From positions 1 through 39,409 of the forward strand of contig WJMJ01000028.1 of NCBI GenBank assembly GCA_014728035.1: a stretch of DNA of 39,409 nt, in the 5' to 3' direction. This stretch comes from Promethearchaeota archaeon (lineage in GTDB: Archaea; Asgardarchaeota; Thorarchaeia; Thorarchaeales; Thorarchaeaceae). Under the pieces are notes generated by a model. That model was given only the letters and a program-made list of their open reading frames with translations. It did not search any database and was not told the DNA's origin. The position numbers and the translations under genes were made by a program. Below, one piece after another: positions 17,023-26,400 of the stretch (its first letter is position 1; each line of letters starts with the position of its first letter).

Positions 17023-17861
17023 GCAACCACCTTTGAAGGAGTTGGGTCTTTAATCACCGGTACATCATTTCTGCCAGACTTATGCTTTGTGATTTTTCCA
17101 TATCTCGCAAGAGCCTTCTTAGGTTGACCAAACTCGTCTAGAACATATGAACGTTGTTCATCCATAACATGCTCTTCACGCTTTGTAAGATAAATAATAC
17201 ACGTGGCCTCAAAGTCTAACATTGACTTCCATTCAGGGTCTTCTTTCCCTTTTACAGCCTTCCAACGGGGTTTACCAGTCTGTGGATCAAGTACCTCTTC
17301 ACCACCTTGTCTTGCACGCCCCAACCAGATGACATCGGTTGGCCACATTGCTGTGTATCGAATGAGCTGTTGAAAGATTCTCTTCGGTTCACTATATGCA
17401 AGCTGAGCCATACGTTTCAATCGTTCATCTGTCTCTCGTGCCTCCATGACTTCCCACATCAATTTTCTGTAGATTTGACTAGCAGTATCCATGATGAAGA
17501 ATGTGTCTTTCAATATATCACGATGATTAAAATGAATATCAATGACCTTATCAACAATATAATAAGCTAGAGCTGCGTCAAGTGCGCTCTTCTTCTCAGT
17601 TGGGTCGAGTTCAAGCGCTTTTGCGGTTATGTCATCCCAATCATCATCAGTGGGAAGAACAGTTGTACGTTCTTCGACCTCTGGAAATCTTTTCAACACT
17701 GAGTACAGATTCGACTTTGGTTCCAGATTGAATACCAATACCTTTTTGTCGGGTTTTAGTTTCGTTGCTGATAACGCAAAGTGGGTCTTACCTGTGCTGC
17801 TAGAACCCCAGACAGCCCATTTGATTAAATCATCCATTTCTGAGTATTTTTGTCCTATCAT
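17001..17861 (-). CDS. RecA-like ATPase (Sak4-type recombinase)
   Basis: A 286-residue single-domain RecA-fold ATPase. Walker A is GSSSTGKT (19-26). Walker B is TFFIMDTAS (about 121-129). A probable sensor-type segment is DVIWLGRARQGGEE. Size and order resemble the phage AAA_24/Sak4 family, Rad51-like ATPases that promote single-strand annealing together with their own SSB. The gene directly follows a probable SSB gene, the arrangement seen for Sak4. A GGGAG sequence precedes the ATG. It could alternatively be a different phage NTP-binding protein, but context favours recombination. Confidence 0.75.
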   Translation of the reverse strand: MIGQKYSEMDDLIKWAVWGSSSTGKTHFALSATKLKPDKKVLVFNLEPKSNLYSVLKRFPEVEERTTVLPTDDDWDDITAKALELDPTEKKSALDAALAYYIVDKVIDIHFNHRDILKDTFFIMDTASQIYRKLMWEVMEARETDERLKRMAQLAYSEPKRIFQQLIRYTAMWPTDVIWLGRARQGGEEVLDPQTGKPRWKAVKGKEDPEWKSMLDFEATCIIYLTKREEHVMDEQRSYVLDEFGQPKKALARYGKITKHKSGRNDVPVIKDPTPSKVVAWLKGMI

Positions 17862-17900
17862 CTTATCTCACTCCCTAGTTGGGAGGGGGAATTAATCCCC

Positions 17901-19694
17901 CTAACATTCATGTGATAATACCTCGTCTTCGGGTAGTACCTTACCACATTTACCACAGGTAACACCAGTAGTAGATGGTGATGGAACAGAGCTTGTTACT
18001 GAAGCAACCTGATCAATCACTTCTTTTGGGGCAGAACCCTTTTGCTTGGCCAGTCCGTCAGTCTGTGACTGTGGACTAGGTTGTGCCTGTGGTTGTGCCT
18101 GTGATGTCTGTGTCGTTGGTGTTTGTGTTACGGTTGTTGTTGGTGCCTGTGGAGTAGACACTTTTCGTCCGCTTCTCTCCTTCTCCATAAACGCCTCAAC
18201 GATTGGTCGTTGATGTGGTTCTTGGAACTGTGGAGGAAGTATTCCCTTGAATGAAGAACTCATCATCGCATCATATGAGGTATCAACACCCATTGCGTCG
18301 AACACAGTATTGATTGCAGATGTCAATTTCCCAAAACCACCATCAGTAGCATCTTGTGGACTAGGCTGAGTGGTAGGTTGTGGCTTCGGTTGACTCTGAG
18401 GTTGGGTCTCGGCCTTAGTAGTTGGAGTTGGAGTTGGAGTTGGAGTTGGAGTTGGAGTCTGAGAGGTATCACTAGCAACAGCACTCTTGGGAGTGTATCC
18501 TTCAGGTGCGTCAGTTGCAGTGACCGTTGGTGATGGTGATGGTGCTTTCTTACCTTCAACACCAGCAGGTACTGAACCAATAAAGGTTGCATCTATTCCG
18601 TACCAAACACTCTCTTCACCTTGGAACTCATTCTCACGAACGCTGATAATAGTACCAGCTACAACAACTTCAAGACCACGCCACATATCTGTTAGCTCGG
18701 CCCATCCATCCTTAGCACCACCAGCTGGTGCTGCGGCTGCATTTCGTAATAAAAGATCAGCATCGGAAATCATGATTTTATGGTCACCGAACTTGGTTCT
18801 CTGCATCTGAACAGATACACGATTTCCGGTGATGTTATCCTCGTTATATAGCGTCAGCTTCAAGACATACTGTTCTGTGTTAGAACCATCAGCCTTTGTC
18901 TGAATAAGAGGTTCACCGATACCATCTGGGGCCTGCTTGTACCGCATTTTAGGGATAGGATGTCCCTGTGCATCTGTTCTGATACTTCCATTCTCATCTA
19001 TCTCATAGACAGGATTCCCATATGAATCAGTCTGAGGAACTAGTTCATCAGTGTCAACCCATCGTTCAACAGGCATTACTGCTCCAATCTTCCCTCGTAA
19101 TAGTACTGGTTCATATTTATCCTCGGGTGTCAACATATCAATATCCACAGCTCTCTCAGCTAAGAATTTTTTGATTTCAGATTCAGGTAATGGTGTAGCA
19201 TTTATAATCATCTTACCATCAAAACTGATTCCCTTCTTACCACTCTTATATGTGAACTCTTTTTCTGCTACCTTTACGGTTACTCTCTGAAAAGAGGGAG
19301 CGGGAATAGCAGAACCACTAGGACCAATATTATGACCCCAACCTGAAAAAGCACGAACCTCGCCTTCATCGGTAACGATAAGATGATTCTGTCCTCTTAC
19401 CTGTTCAATAGGAGTTGTGAACTTTTTGATATCTCTACCACCAACCATTACACCGGTCCAATCATCGAGTGAATCAATCTTCTTTTGTGCTTTGGCTCGA
19501 TTTGCGAAAAACCGTTTTAAGGTTGATAGTTTATATTCTCGTTTCTTAGGATCATGATACACTGGACGTACCAAATCCTCTGTGACGTACTTTGCAAGGT
19601 CTGAAGGAACCATTGATTTAACTATGTTCGTAGCCTCTTCTATGGTATCATAGTCCTTGAGATGTACGGTATGATAAAAGTTGTCTTCTGACAT
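17901..19694 (-). CDS. Probable ssDNA-binding protein (RPA-like), with zinc finger
   Basis: A 597-residue protein. The first 370 residues contain beta-rich segments compatible with OB folds (VLLRGKIGAVMPVERW...; EQYVLKLTLYNEDNITGNRVSV; GLEVVVAGTIISVRENEF). About 200 low-complexity residues rich in Thr, Pro, Gln and Ser follow, including a (TP)n run. The C-terminus is CGKCGKVLPEDEVLSHEC, a CxxC...HxxC zinc finger. RPA-like proteins protect single-stranded DNA, and a flexible linker ending in an interaction module is typical of SSBs. It is the first gene of the operon with the Sak4-like ATPase. The OB-fold reading is inferred from sequence texture, not a diagnostic motif. Confidence 0.55.
   Translation of the reverse strand: MSEDNFYHTVHLKDYDTIEEATNIVKSMVPSDLAKYVTEDLVRPVYHDPKKREYKLSTLKRFFANRAKAQKKIDSLDDWTGVMVGGRDIKKFTTPIEQVRGQNHLIVTDEGEVRAFSGWGHNIGPSGSAIPAPSFQRVTVKVAEKEFTYKSGKKGISFDGKMIINATPLPESEIKKFLAERAVDIDMLTPEDKYEPVLLRGKIGAVMPVERWVDTDELVPQTDSYGNPVYEIDENGSIRTDAQGHPIPKMRYKQAPDGIGEPLIQTKADGSNTEQYVLKLTLYNEDNITGNRVSVQMQRTKFGDHKIMISDADLLLRNAAAAPAGGAKDGWAELTDMWRGLEVVVAGTIISVRENEFQGEESVWYGIDATFIGSVPAGVEGKKAPSPSPTVTATDAPEGYTPKSAVASDTSQTPTPTPTPTPTPTTKAETQPQSQPKPQPTTQPSPQDATDGGFGKLTSAINTVFDAMGVDTSYDAMMSSSFKGILPPQFQEPHQRPIVEAFMEKERSGRKVSTPQAPTTTVTQTPTTQTSQAQPQAQPSPQSQTDGLAKQKGSAPKEVIDQVASVTSSVPSPSTTGVTCGKCGKVLPEDEVLSHEC
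18421..18456. repeat. Hexanucleotide tandem repeat (GTTGGA)x6
   Basis: Six exact copies of GTTGGA in the plus-strand reading, encoding the (Thr-Pro)n linker of the SSB-like protein on the minus strand. Copy number changes by slippage would alter linker length by two residues without breaking the frame. Confidence 0.85.
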
Positions 19695-19897
19695 TTTTAC
19701 ATCACTTACATTATTACATTATTACACTATTACACTCAACATTAGTATGTCAGGTCTAAGTGTATCAATAAATCAGTACCAAATACTTAAAAAGTTTTTT
19801 CTCGGACAAAAAAAGTGGCGGTTTAAATAATGAGTATGACAAAACCCTTAAAACCATAAACCACTAGATAACATACTCAGACAACGGAGTACTGCAT
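19695..19897. promoter_or_regulatory. Divergent promoter between SSB-like and primase-helicase genes; candidate origin
   Basis: A 203-bp AT-rich region between replication genes facing apart. Visible elements are four tandem 8-mers (19706-19737), an A/T-rich tract (19787-19817), the plus-strand TATA gtttaaata (19821-19829), and an 8-bp inverted repeat TGAGTATG/CATACTCA (19831-19838 and 19872-19879). The Shine-Dalgarno cggag (19885-19889) precedes the primase-helicase ATG. The combination of short iterons, AT-rich DNA and a flanking primase gene fits a replication origin, but a plain divergent control region is equally possible. Confidence 0.45.
19706..19737. repeat. Four tandem 8-bp repeats (TTACATTA x2, TTACACTA, TTACACTC)
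   Basis: Contiguous direct repeats, two exact and two with single-base changes, starting 12 bases upstream of the SSB-like ATG. They could be iterons or binding sites for a regulator of the SSB operon. Confidence 0.7.
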
Positions 19898-22800
19898 ATG
19901 AACATCAACATTTTCTCTACATTCGAAAGCGTAAACTATCAATGGATGAAAGACGCCGATTCATATGCTAATGAACGTAGTGGAAAATGGGGATGGTATG
20001 GAAGTATTCGAGATGTCTCGTATTCACTACCATTTCATCGAACATTAATGGGTGTTGACCATACATATTTTATTCTTGATCTTGATCCTGAGTTGATAAC
20101 ATATGAGGAAGACCCTTCATATCTGAAAAAATATGAACCAACTCGTTATCGAGAGATATTAATCCGTGGAATGATTGAGATTGTACATGAATTTCTTGAG
20201 GATATTAAACCTCATGAGTTCTTTGCGAAATTGAGTGGAACTGGAATACATCTCATTCAACGTGTTGATGAACGGATAGATAAACGCAGGTTCAAAACGG
20301 TTATCAGAGAGATATGTAAACCATGTTCACAACATCTTGTTGAAGACCACGTATGTAATGAACATTGTGACGGATGGAATTTCTCACAACAATATAATAG
20401 AACCCAACATAAATGGATAAAAAATAAAGACCAATGGTCTCGTTATTTTACAACTTCGACAGGTACTGTTATTCAAGTAAATATAGACCTCAGTATATTC
20501 AGTTCACGTAGACACCTCATTCGATGGACATATTCCATTAATAAGAAGATTCCTCAAATGCCTAATTATTCAATCCCGATAGATTTTTGGGACGCTGATT
20601 GGGTATTAGAACACATGACATTACGAGGATTAACAAAACATCCTCCTCATTACTATGAAATTCCATCGTTCAGCTTTGACCATGCATTGATGGATGAAGA
20701 GACATTACATTCTTCATCACCAAAACAAAAAGACTCAAGTTACTATCGACAAGACAGAGACCTCTCATATCATATCGAAGTTCCTGATGTAGACGCCGAG
20801 TTAACACAAGACCAATTACGAAAGATAAAAGACATGAAAGACGTATTAACTGGTGATATAGCAGAAACCGCTCCATGTATTGTAGAGCATTATAATCGTA
20901 GTACCACCTTGGCAGCTCAATTCTGGCCACGGGTAGTACTTGTTAGGTATTTATCATCAAAAGGATATTCTCCTAGTGATATCGCACTGTTCATTCGTTT
21001 TCATATCAATGATGATGATGATAATCTTCCGCATAACCAAGAAAAATTGTTCACCGGTGTGAAAGAAGCATATGGTTCACTTGATGATCCAGACATGGTA
21101 CCTGGGTGTAAGAAAATGCGTGAACATGAATTCTTCGGTGTCATAAATGACCCAAATCTATGTGAATTATGTGGGAGAAGATATCCTACCTCTACTCATC
21201 GTGACCTCCAAGGAGTAAAAGAAGAGAAAGATGATGGATTTAACGAGATTATGCGTCTTGCTAGAAATATTCTATTAGGTGGTGAATCATCGGTCATCAA
21301 AAAGACAACACGAGCTGGTGTTACCACTTCAATCATTGCTATGGCTAAACTAGTAGGCAAACGTCTGTTGGTCGTCACGCCAACAAATCGTATCGGTGAG
21401 ACCACCATTCCCAATGCTCTTAAGATTGCAAAGGAGACCCTTGGTATAGATATCAGAGGAGCGATGTTTGCAGCTAATAAAAAAGCATGTCTGAAACTCG
21501 TACTGATTGATAAGACACTACGTCATCGTCGAAAGGTTGAACCTAATTGGGGAAATAATCCAGATAAACTTGCATATGACCATTTACATTATCAGACACG
21601 TCCGAGGTGCGAAGACTGTATATTCAGTCAAGAATATTTTGACACATTACGATACCATGAAAATGATCCCTCTAGCTTTCCCGTTCCTATCCTTCATTCT
21701 GAAGTATATAATTGGTTTCCAAGTAAAGACGAGAAAGATATTGATGGAAAATGTGCTTATACCACCATAAAGGCATGGTTAAGCGAGATAGATGTGATGT
21801 TCACCACATATTCTAAACTTAATGCTCTCATGGTTAATGATACAGAAGACGCACAGATGTTAAGTGACGCTATTGCCAAACATTTTGATGTTATATTGTT
21901 AGACGAAGTAAGCTATCTCACGAATCAATCACCCCTTATCGTTCCTATCATTCAGAAGCGTGCACATTTTCGACCACACACATCAATCAAAAAGTATAGT
22001 ATCGATATATTCGAAGATATAGAGAACGAGACAGATAGGATGAGTACCATATTACCAACTTCTACCACCACCACCGCCGTTCGAATCCTCTCAGACTTTA
22101 AACGCTCGCAGATACATCTTAGACAACAACCACCCGTTGATAGATACACCAAGATAAAGATAAACAAACCTGGTAGTATCATAGACAAGAGTGACTATGA
22201 TGAGATACAGACCAAGTTCACTGCATTTCATGGTCTCATCGAACATGCAGCCAAGGAACATAACATACATCTTGAAAAATCAGAAGACCTGTTTCATCTG
22301 CTCCATACACCAAGGTGGATTGAGGTCTCATTACCAACAAAGTTTCATCCGATTGATGTGTCTCTCATTGCAGAACCTGACGTGTCATTACTACGTAGAT
22401 TCATTAGACATTTCCATGATGATAGAAGACAGGTACTTGTCACTGACGCCACCCTACCATACGTGGACATATCAAAGTTCCTTGGTATAGACCTCGTAGA
22501 CCAGATGGTTGGTGACCCACGAGGAACGAACGATCATCAGTTGGTGGTGGCGGATAGTAGACGAATATCGGTGCTTGATTTATTCTTCGGTGGCAACGCA
22601 CAACGCTATCAAGAAGAATTAGAAGATTATATCAATATGATATGTAAAGAACACGGAGCAGATAATGTTATCATAGTCACACCTAACAAATGGACCTATT
22701 ATAATATCTATAATCGAATGGTTGATGGAAAGATTCCAACATGTGATATGACATGGTACAGGTCTGATAGAACCGTAGGTGTTGAATGTGATAAACGAGT

Positions 22801-23431
22801 GATGATTTGTATCACTTCTCCTCATCCTCCTCATGGCGCACATGATTGGTTGGCTGCATGGTATCATGAACAAGGATTACTTCGTGAAGAAGAGGTCGAA
22901 GAATTGGGAAAACATCTATCTAACAATTCCGCCAAGGCATCATTTTACCAGACCATTGGTCGTGCTAAAGACCCAGCATGTAAGGATAGAAGTGTTGTAT
23001 ATGCATTTGGAATAAAAGGAAGTCGTGATCTCATTGATTCTACTAACCTAGGAGTTGGTGATCTTATGATGTTTGAACCGGATATATCAATCCCTCATAT
23101 CACCATGACATCAAGAGAATTTGCTCATACTGATATAATACCAAAGATTGGAAGGGCATGGATTGACGCTCGGATAAAATTAAACATAATAGAATTAAGA
23201 CTATTTAGTAAAGTTTATGAATATGGAAGCTTTAATACTACACAGACTAAAAAACTGTTGGCGATATACTCCCGAGAAGAAATCGAGGAGGCTATTGCAA
23301 AGAGAATCCAAGAATCTGGACATGCGGTGTTTAAACAATTCGACATTGAGATAGAACCTGTATTCAACCCGCCTAATGGACCTTGGTCATATAAGTTACG
23401 GAGAATAAACGATGGTCCGATATCTAGTTGA
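19898..23431 (+). CDS. Fused PriS-PriL primase and XPD-like Fe-S helicase
   Basis: An 1177-residue protein. (1) Residues 1-260 are an archaeo-eukaryotic (PriS) primase: FILDLDPE (catalytic D61, D63), SGTGIH (113-118), VNIDLSIFSSRRHLIRW (192-210), with a zinc knuckle C140, C143, C153, C157. (2) Residues 320-430 match the PriL C-terminal Fe-S domain: C327, C404, C422, C425 with the helical PRVVLVRYLSSKGYSPSDIALF segment between. (3) Residues 445-1120 are an SF2 helicase of XPD/DinG style: a Fe-S-type insert with C531, C571, C574, C619, then DEVS (669-672), TDAT (849-852) and QTIGRAKD (1018-1025). The P-loop is unusual: KKTTRAGVTTS, without GKT. It is probably the replicative primase-helicase. 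A CGGAG Shine-Dalgarno lies ahead of the ATG, and its end overlaps polB by 20 bases. Confidence 0.82.
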   Translation: MNINIFSTFESVNYQWMKDADSYANERSGKWGWYGSIRDVSYSLPFHRTLMGVDHTYFILDLDPELITYEEDPSYLKKYEPTRYREILIRGMIEIVHEFLEDIKPHEFFAKLSGTGIHLIQRVDERIDKRRFKTVIREICKPCSQHLVEDHVCNEHCDGWNFSQQYNRTQHKWIKNKDQWSRYFTTSTGTVIQVNIDLSIFSSRRHLIRWTYSINKKIPQMPNYSIPIDFWDADWVLEHMTLRGLTKHPPHYYEIPSFSFDHALMDEETLHSSSPKQKDSSYYRQDRDLSYHIEVPDVDAELTQDQLRKIKDMKDVLTGDIAETAPCIVEHYNRSTTLAAQFWPRVVLVRYLSSKGYSPSDIALFIRFHINDDDDNLPHNQEKLFTGVKEAYGSLDDPDMVPGCKKMREHEFFGVINDPNLCELCGRRYPTSTHRDLQGVKEEKDDGFNEIMRLARNILLGGESSVIKKTTRAGVTTSIIAMAKLVGKRLLVVTPTNRIGETTIPNALKIAKETLGIDIRGAMFAANKKACLKLVLIDKTLRHRRKVEPNWGNNPDKLAYDHLHYQTRPRCEDCIFSQEYFDTLRYHENDPSSFPVPILHSEVYNWFPSKDEKDIDGKCAYTTIKAWLSEIDVMFTTYSKLNALMVNDTEDAQMLSDAIAKHFDVILLDEVSYLTNQSPLIVPIIQKRAHFRPHTSIKKYSIDIFEDIENETDRMSTILPTSTTTTAVRILSDFKRSQIHLRQQPPVDRYTKIKINKPGSIIDKSDYDEIQTKFTAFHGLIEHAAKEHNIHLEKSEDLFHLLHTPRWIEVSLPTKFHPIDVSLIAEPDVSLLRRFIRHFHDDRRQVLVTDATLPYVDISKFLGIDLVDQMVGDPRGTNDHQLVVADSRRISVLDLFFGGNAQRYQEELEDYINMICKEHGADNVIIVTPNKWTYYNIYNRMVDGKIPTCDMTWYRSDRTVGVECDKRVMICITSPHPPHGAHDWLAAWYHEQGLLREEEVEELGKHLSNNSAKASFYQTIGRAKDPACKDRSVVYAFGIKGSRDLIDSTNLGVGDLMMFEPDISIPHITMTSREFAHTDIIPKIGRAWIDARIKLNIIELRLFSKVYEYGSFNTTQTKKLLAIYSREEIEEAIAKRIQESGHAVFKQFDIEIEPVFNPPNGPWSYKLRRINDGPISS

Positions 23432-26400
23432 TGTCAAATACAATAGAGAAACTGATAATCCAATCTATATATTTTTTGATGAGGAGACCCAGACATTTGA
23501 TGAGTTAGTTATACCGCGTGAAGACTCGTTTTCATATTTCCTCCAGACTGGAATGAGTATTCAAGAGGTTCGTACGATTTTTGAATCAACTGATCCAGAG
23601 GCTATTGAATGTATAGAAAGCCTCGAATATGTGGTTAAGTTCAACCTATTCAAAGAGCGATGGGAACGTGTGGTTAAAGTAAACATGTTAACAGCATGGG
23701 ATGTAAAAAAACATAGATTTGATACATGCCATGAAGGATATATCAGACGTACCACTCGTCACATGCTAGATAAACGCTGGTACATGGGAATGCAGTATGA
23801 TTCGATAAATCAACTAAATGTTCCAAAAATCGAAACAAGATATATAACCAAATTGGTCAATAAAGGATACCCAGAAGATTTAGTCAAACAATTATTGAAT
23901 ATGATGTTCACTCCGACTCCAAGGATTTCAACAATGTCTTTTGATATTGAGACAGAAACACATGGTACTATACATCCGAACCCAATGTATGCTGCAACAC
24001 CAATCATCTCAGCTGCATTCAAGTTTCATGATATTCATGGTAATGAAGAACCAGGTCTCGTATATATACTTCATAACAAACTACGACAATTAGACAGACT
24101 TGATCCTAGTAAACCGCTTAATGAGCTTCTTACGAGTGGAAAAGTGAAAATGGTTGTATTTGAGACTGAATATGAATTAATCAATGCGATATTAGAAAAA
24201 ATCAAAGACCCACAATATCCCATGTTATTAACATATTTTGGTGAGGGATTCGACCTACCATATCTATTCAATCGAGCTATCAACTTAGGAATCAATAAGT
24301 TTCGAATCCCTTATACTGCATGGCGTGGTATTGATAGAGGATACATGGCACAAGGAACACCTTGGCGGGTAAAGATGAAGGAAAAAATGCATATTGATAT
24401 GCAACAATTCTTTGCACAGCCAACGGTTAAAAATTATGTCTTCAAAGGAAAATATAGTAGATTAGGTCTCGGAGATGTAGGTGAAGCACTACTCGGACGA
24501 ACAAAGATAGAATATGATGGTTCAATCAATGATATGTCCATCGGAGAACTAGCATATTATAACTATATAGACGCTGACCTGACATTAGAACTCATGAAGA
24601 TGGGTGGTTTTCTATCACTTCGTATCATATTCATGTTCATGAAGTTAGGAAGACAGGGATATTATGAAGCAGCTCATCGAGCAATCGGACATAAGATTCT
24701 CAACTTCATTCAAGGATACCTAACCGAACGAGGAATATTGATACCAAACAGAGATGATCTTAGTTTGGTCGGAACTGTTCATAGTAAAGCCGATATCAAG
24801 GGAAAAGGATACAAGGGTGCTATTGTTATTGATTATGTAAAGGGTGTACATGATAAGGTCCAGTCTTTGGATTTCAGTTCATTGTACCCGTCTGTAATGA
24901 AATCAGAGAATCTATCATTCGATACGGTTAATTGTAGCCATCCAGAATGTGAGGATAATAAAGTACCCGAGCTACCACATCACGTATGTACAAAGAAAAT
25001 GGGTATCCTTCCGATGTTAATCGGATGTATCAAAGATATAAGATTAACTATGTTTAAACCATGGCGTTCTGATACATCCAGAACAGAAGAAGAACGAGCA
25101 ACATTTAAAGCAGTTGAGCAAGGTATTAAAGTGTATGTTAACGCTTGTCTTCCATATGGTGAAGAAGTTATCACAAAGGATAAAGATGGTATAATAAGAA
25201 AAGAAAAAATAATTGATTTGTTTTCTTCTTGGAGAGAAAAGAAAATATTATCAATCAGGAATGATAGGGATGATGATTCCTTTGGTTCTCCTATATTTAC
25301 AGATATACTTGGTATTATGGATTCAGGTGAATCAGAAATCATCGAAATCCGACTTAGTGATGGAAGGAGTATAAGATGTACTGATAATCATGTGTTCCCG
25401 AAGAGCCTACCAAAACATACTAAGAGAGCGGGTTATCATGAGGCAAAGCAAGAGTTCAGTATAAAAGAGGTAGAGGCTTCAGAGCTTAAAAAAGATGATG
25501 AAATATTTGTCTTAAATAAAACACCATTAACAGAGAAATCACCAGATTATCTCTTCATTCCTGATATCATTCAAGGACATGATATTGGTATAGGAATATC
25601 TCGTCGTGATTTCAAAAAACATGCATATAAAAGACAACAGAGTGGTATATCAGATCAACTCATCAATTTATTCTCAATGAAAGGTACATATTCCAAGACA
25701 ACAAAACGATATAAACTAATTTGGAATGAACTTACTGAACAAGAAAGAGATATCATTAGAGAACATTATAATAGAGTTCAAATTAAAATAAACCCAAGTG
25801 GTCCTGGTTATTGGAGTGATTCATATATAGATATAATAGATGATTTCATTAAATTACTTGGCTGGTATATTGCTGAAGGTGGAATCGGGACTAATTCGAA
25901 TAGAATAACCATAACCCAATATGAAGACACATCAAAAGAAAATGTCGATAGAATAAAACAGGTTCTAAAACACATCGGTATTAAATATTCATACCTTCAA
26001 CATAAACAATTCAACATCTATTCGAAGGTATATGTAGCATTATTCAAAACATTATGTGGGGAGGGTGCTTATAATAAACGTATTCCAATATTCATACTTA
26101 ATAAAGAACGAGCAAAGATATTACTTGATTCATATTGGAGAGGCGATGGAAATACAACAACCAATGGTAGTAGAAGATATTCAACAGTGAGTAAAGACCT
26201 AGCATATGATATTCTAACTCTATTAGGGTCAATAGGTAGAATGGCATCAATACAACATGATGATATATATAGAGTCGTTGAAACAACGGGAAGACATTAT
26301 ACAAGAACCTATAGGGGCAAAGTTGAATTCAATGGTACAGTACCTGTTAGGATCAAATCAATAACAAGAAAAAGAATTGAATCTGTTATTGATATAGAGA

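Noticed and set aside
18323..18592. Minus-strand frame of Leu/Gln repeats
   Set aside because: It is an out-of-frame reading of the (TP)n and Gln/Pro-rich linker of the SSB-like gene.
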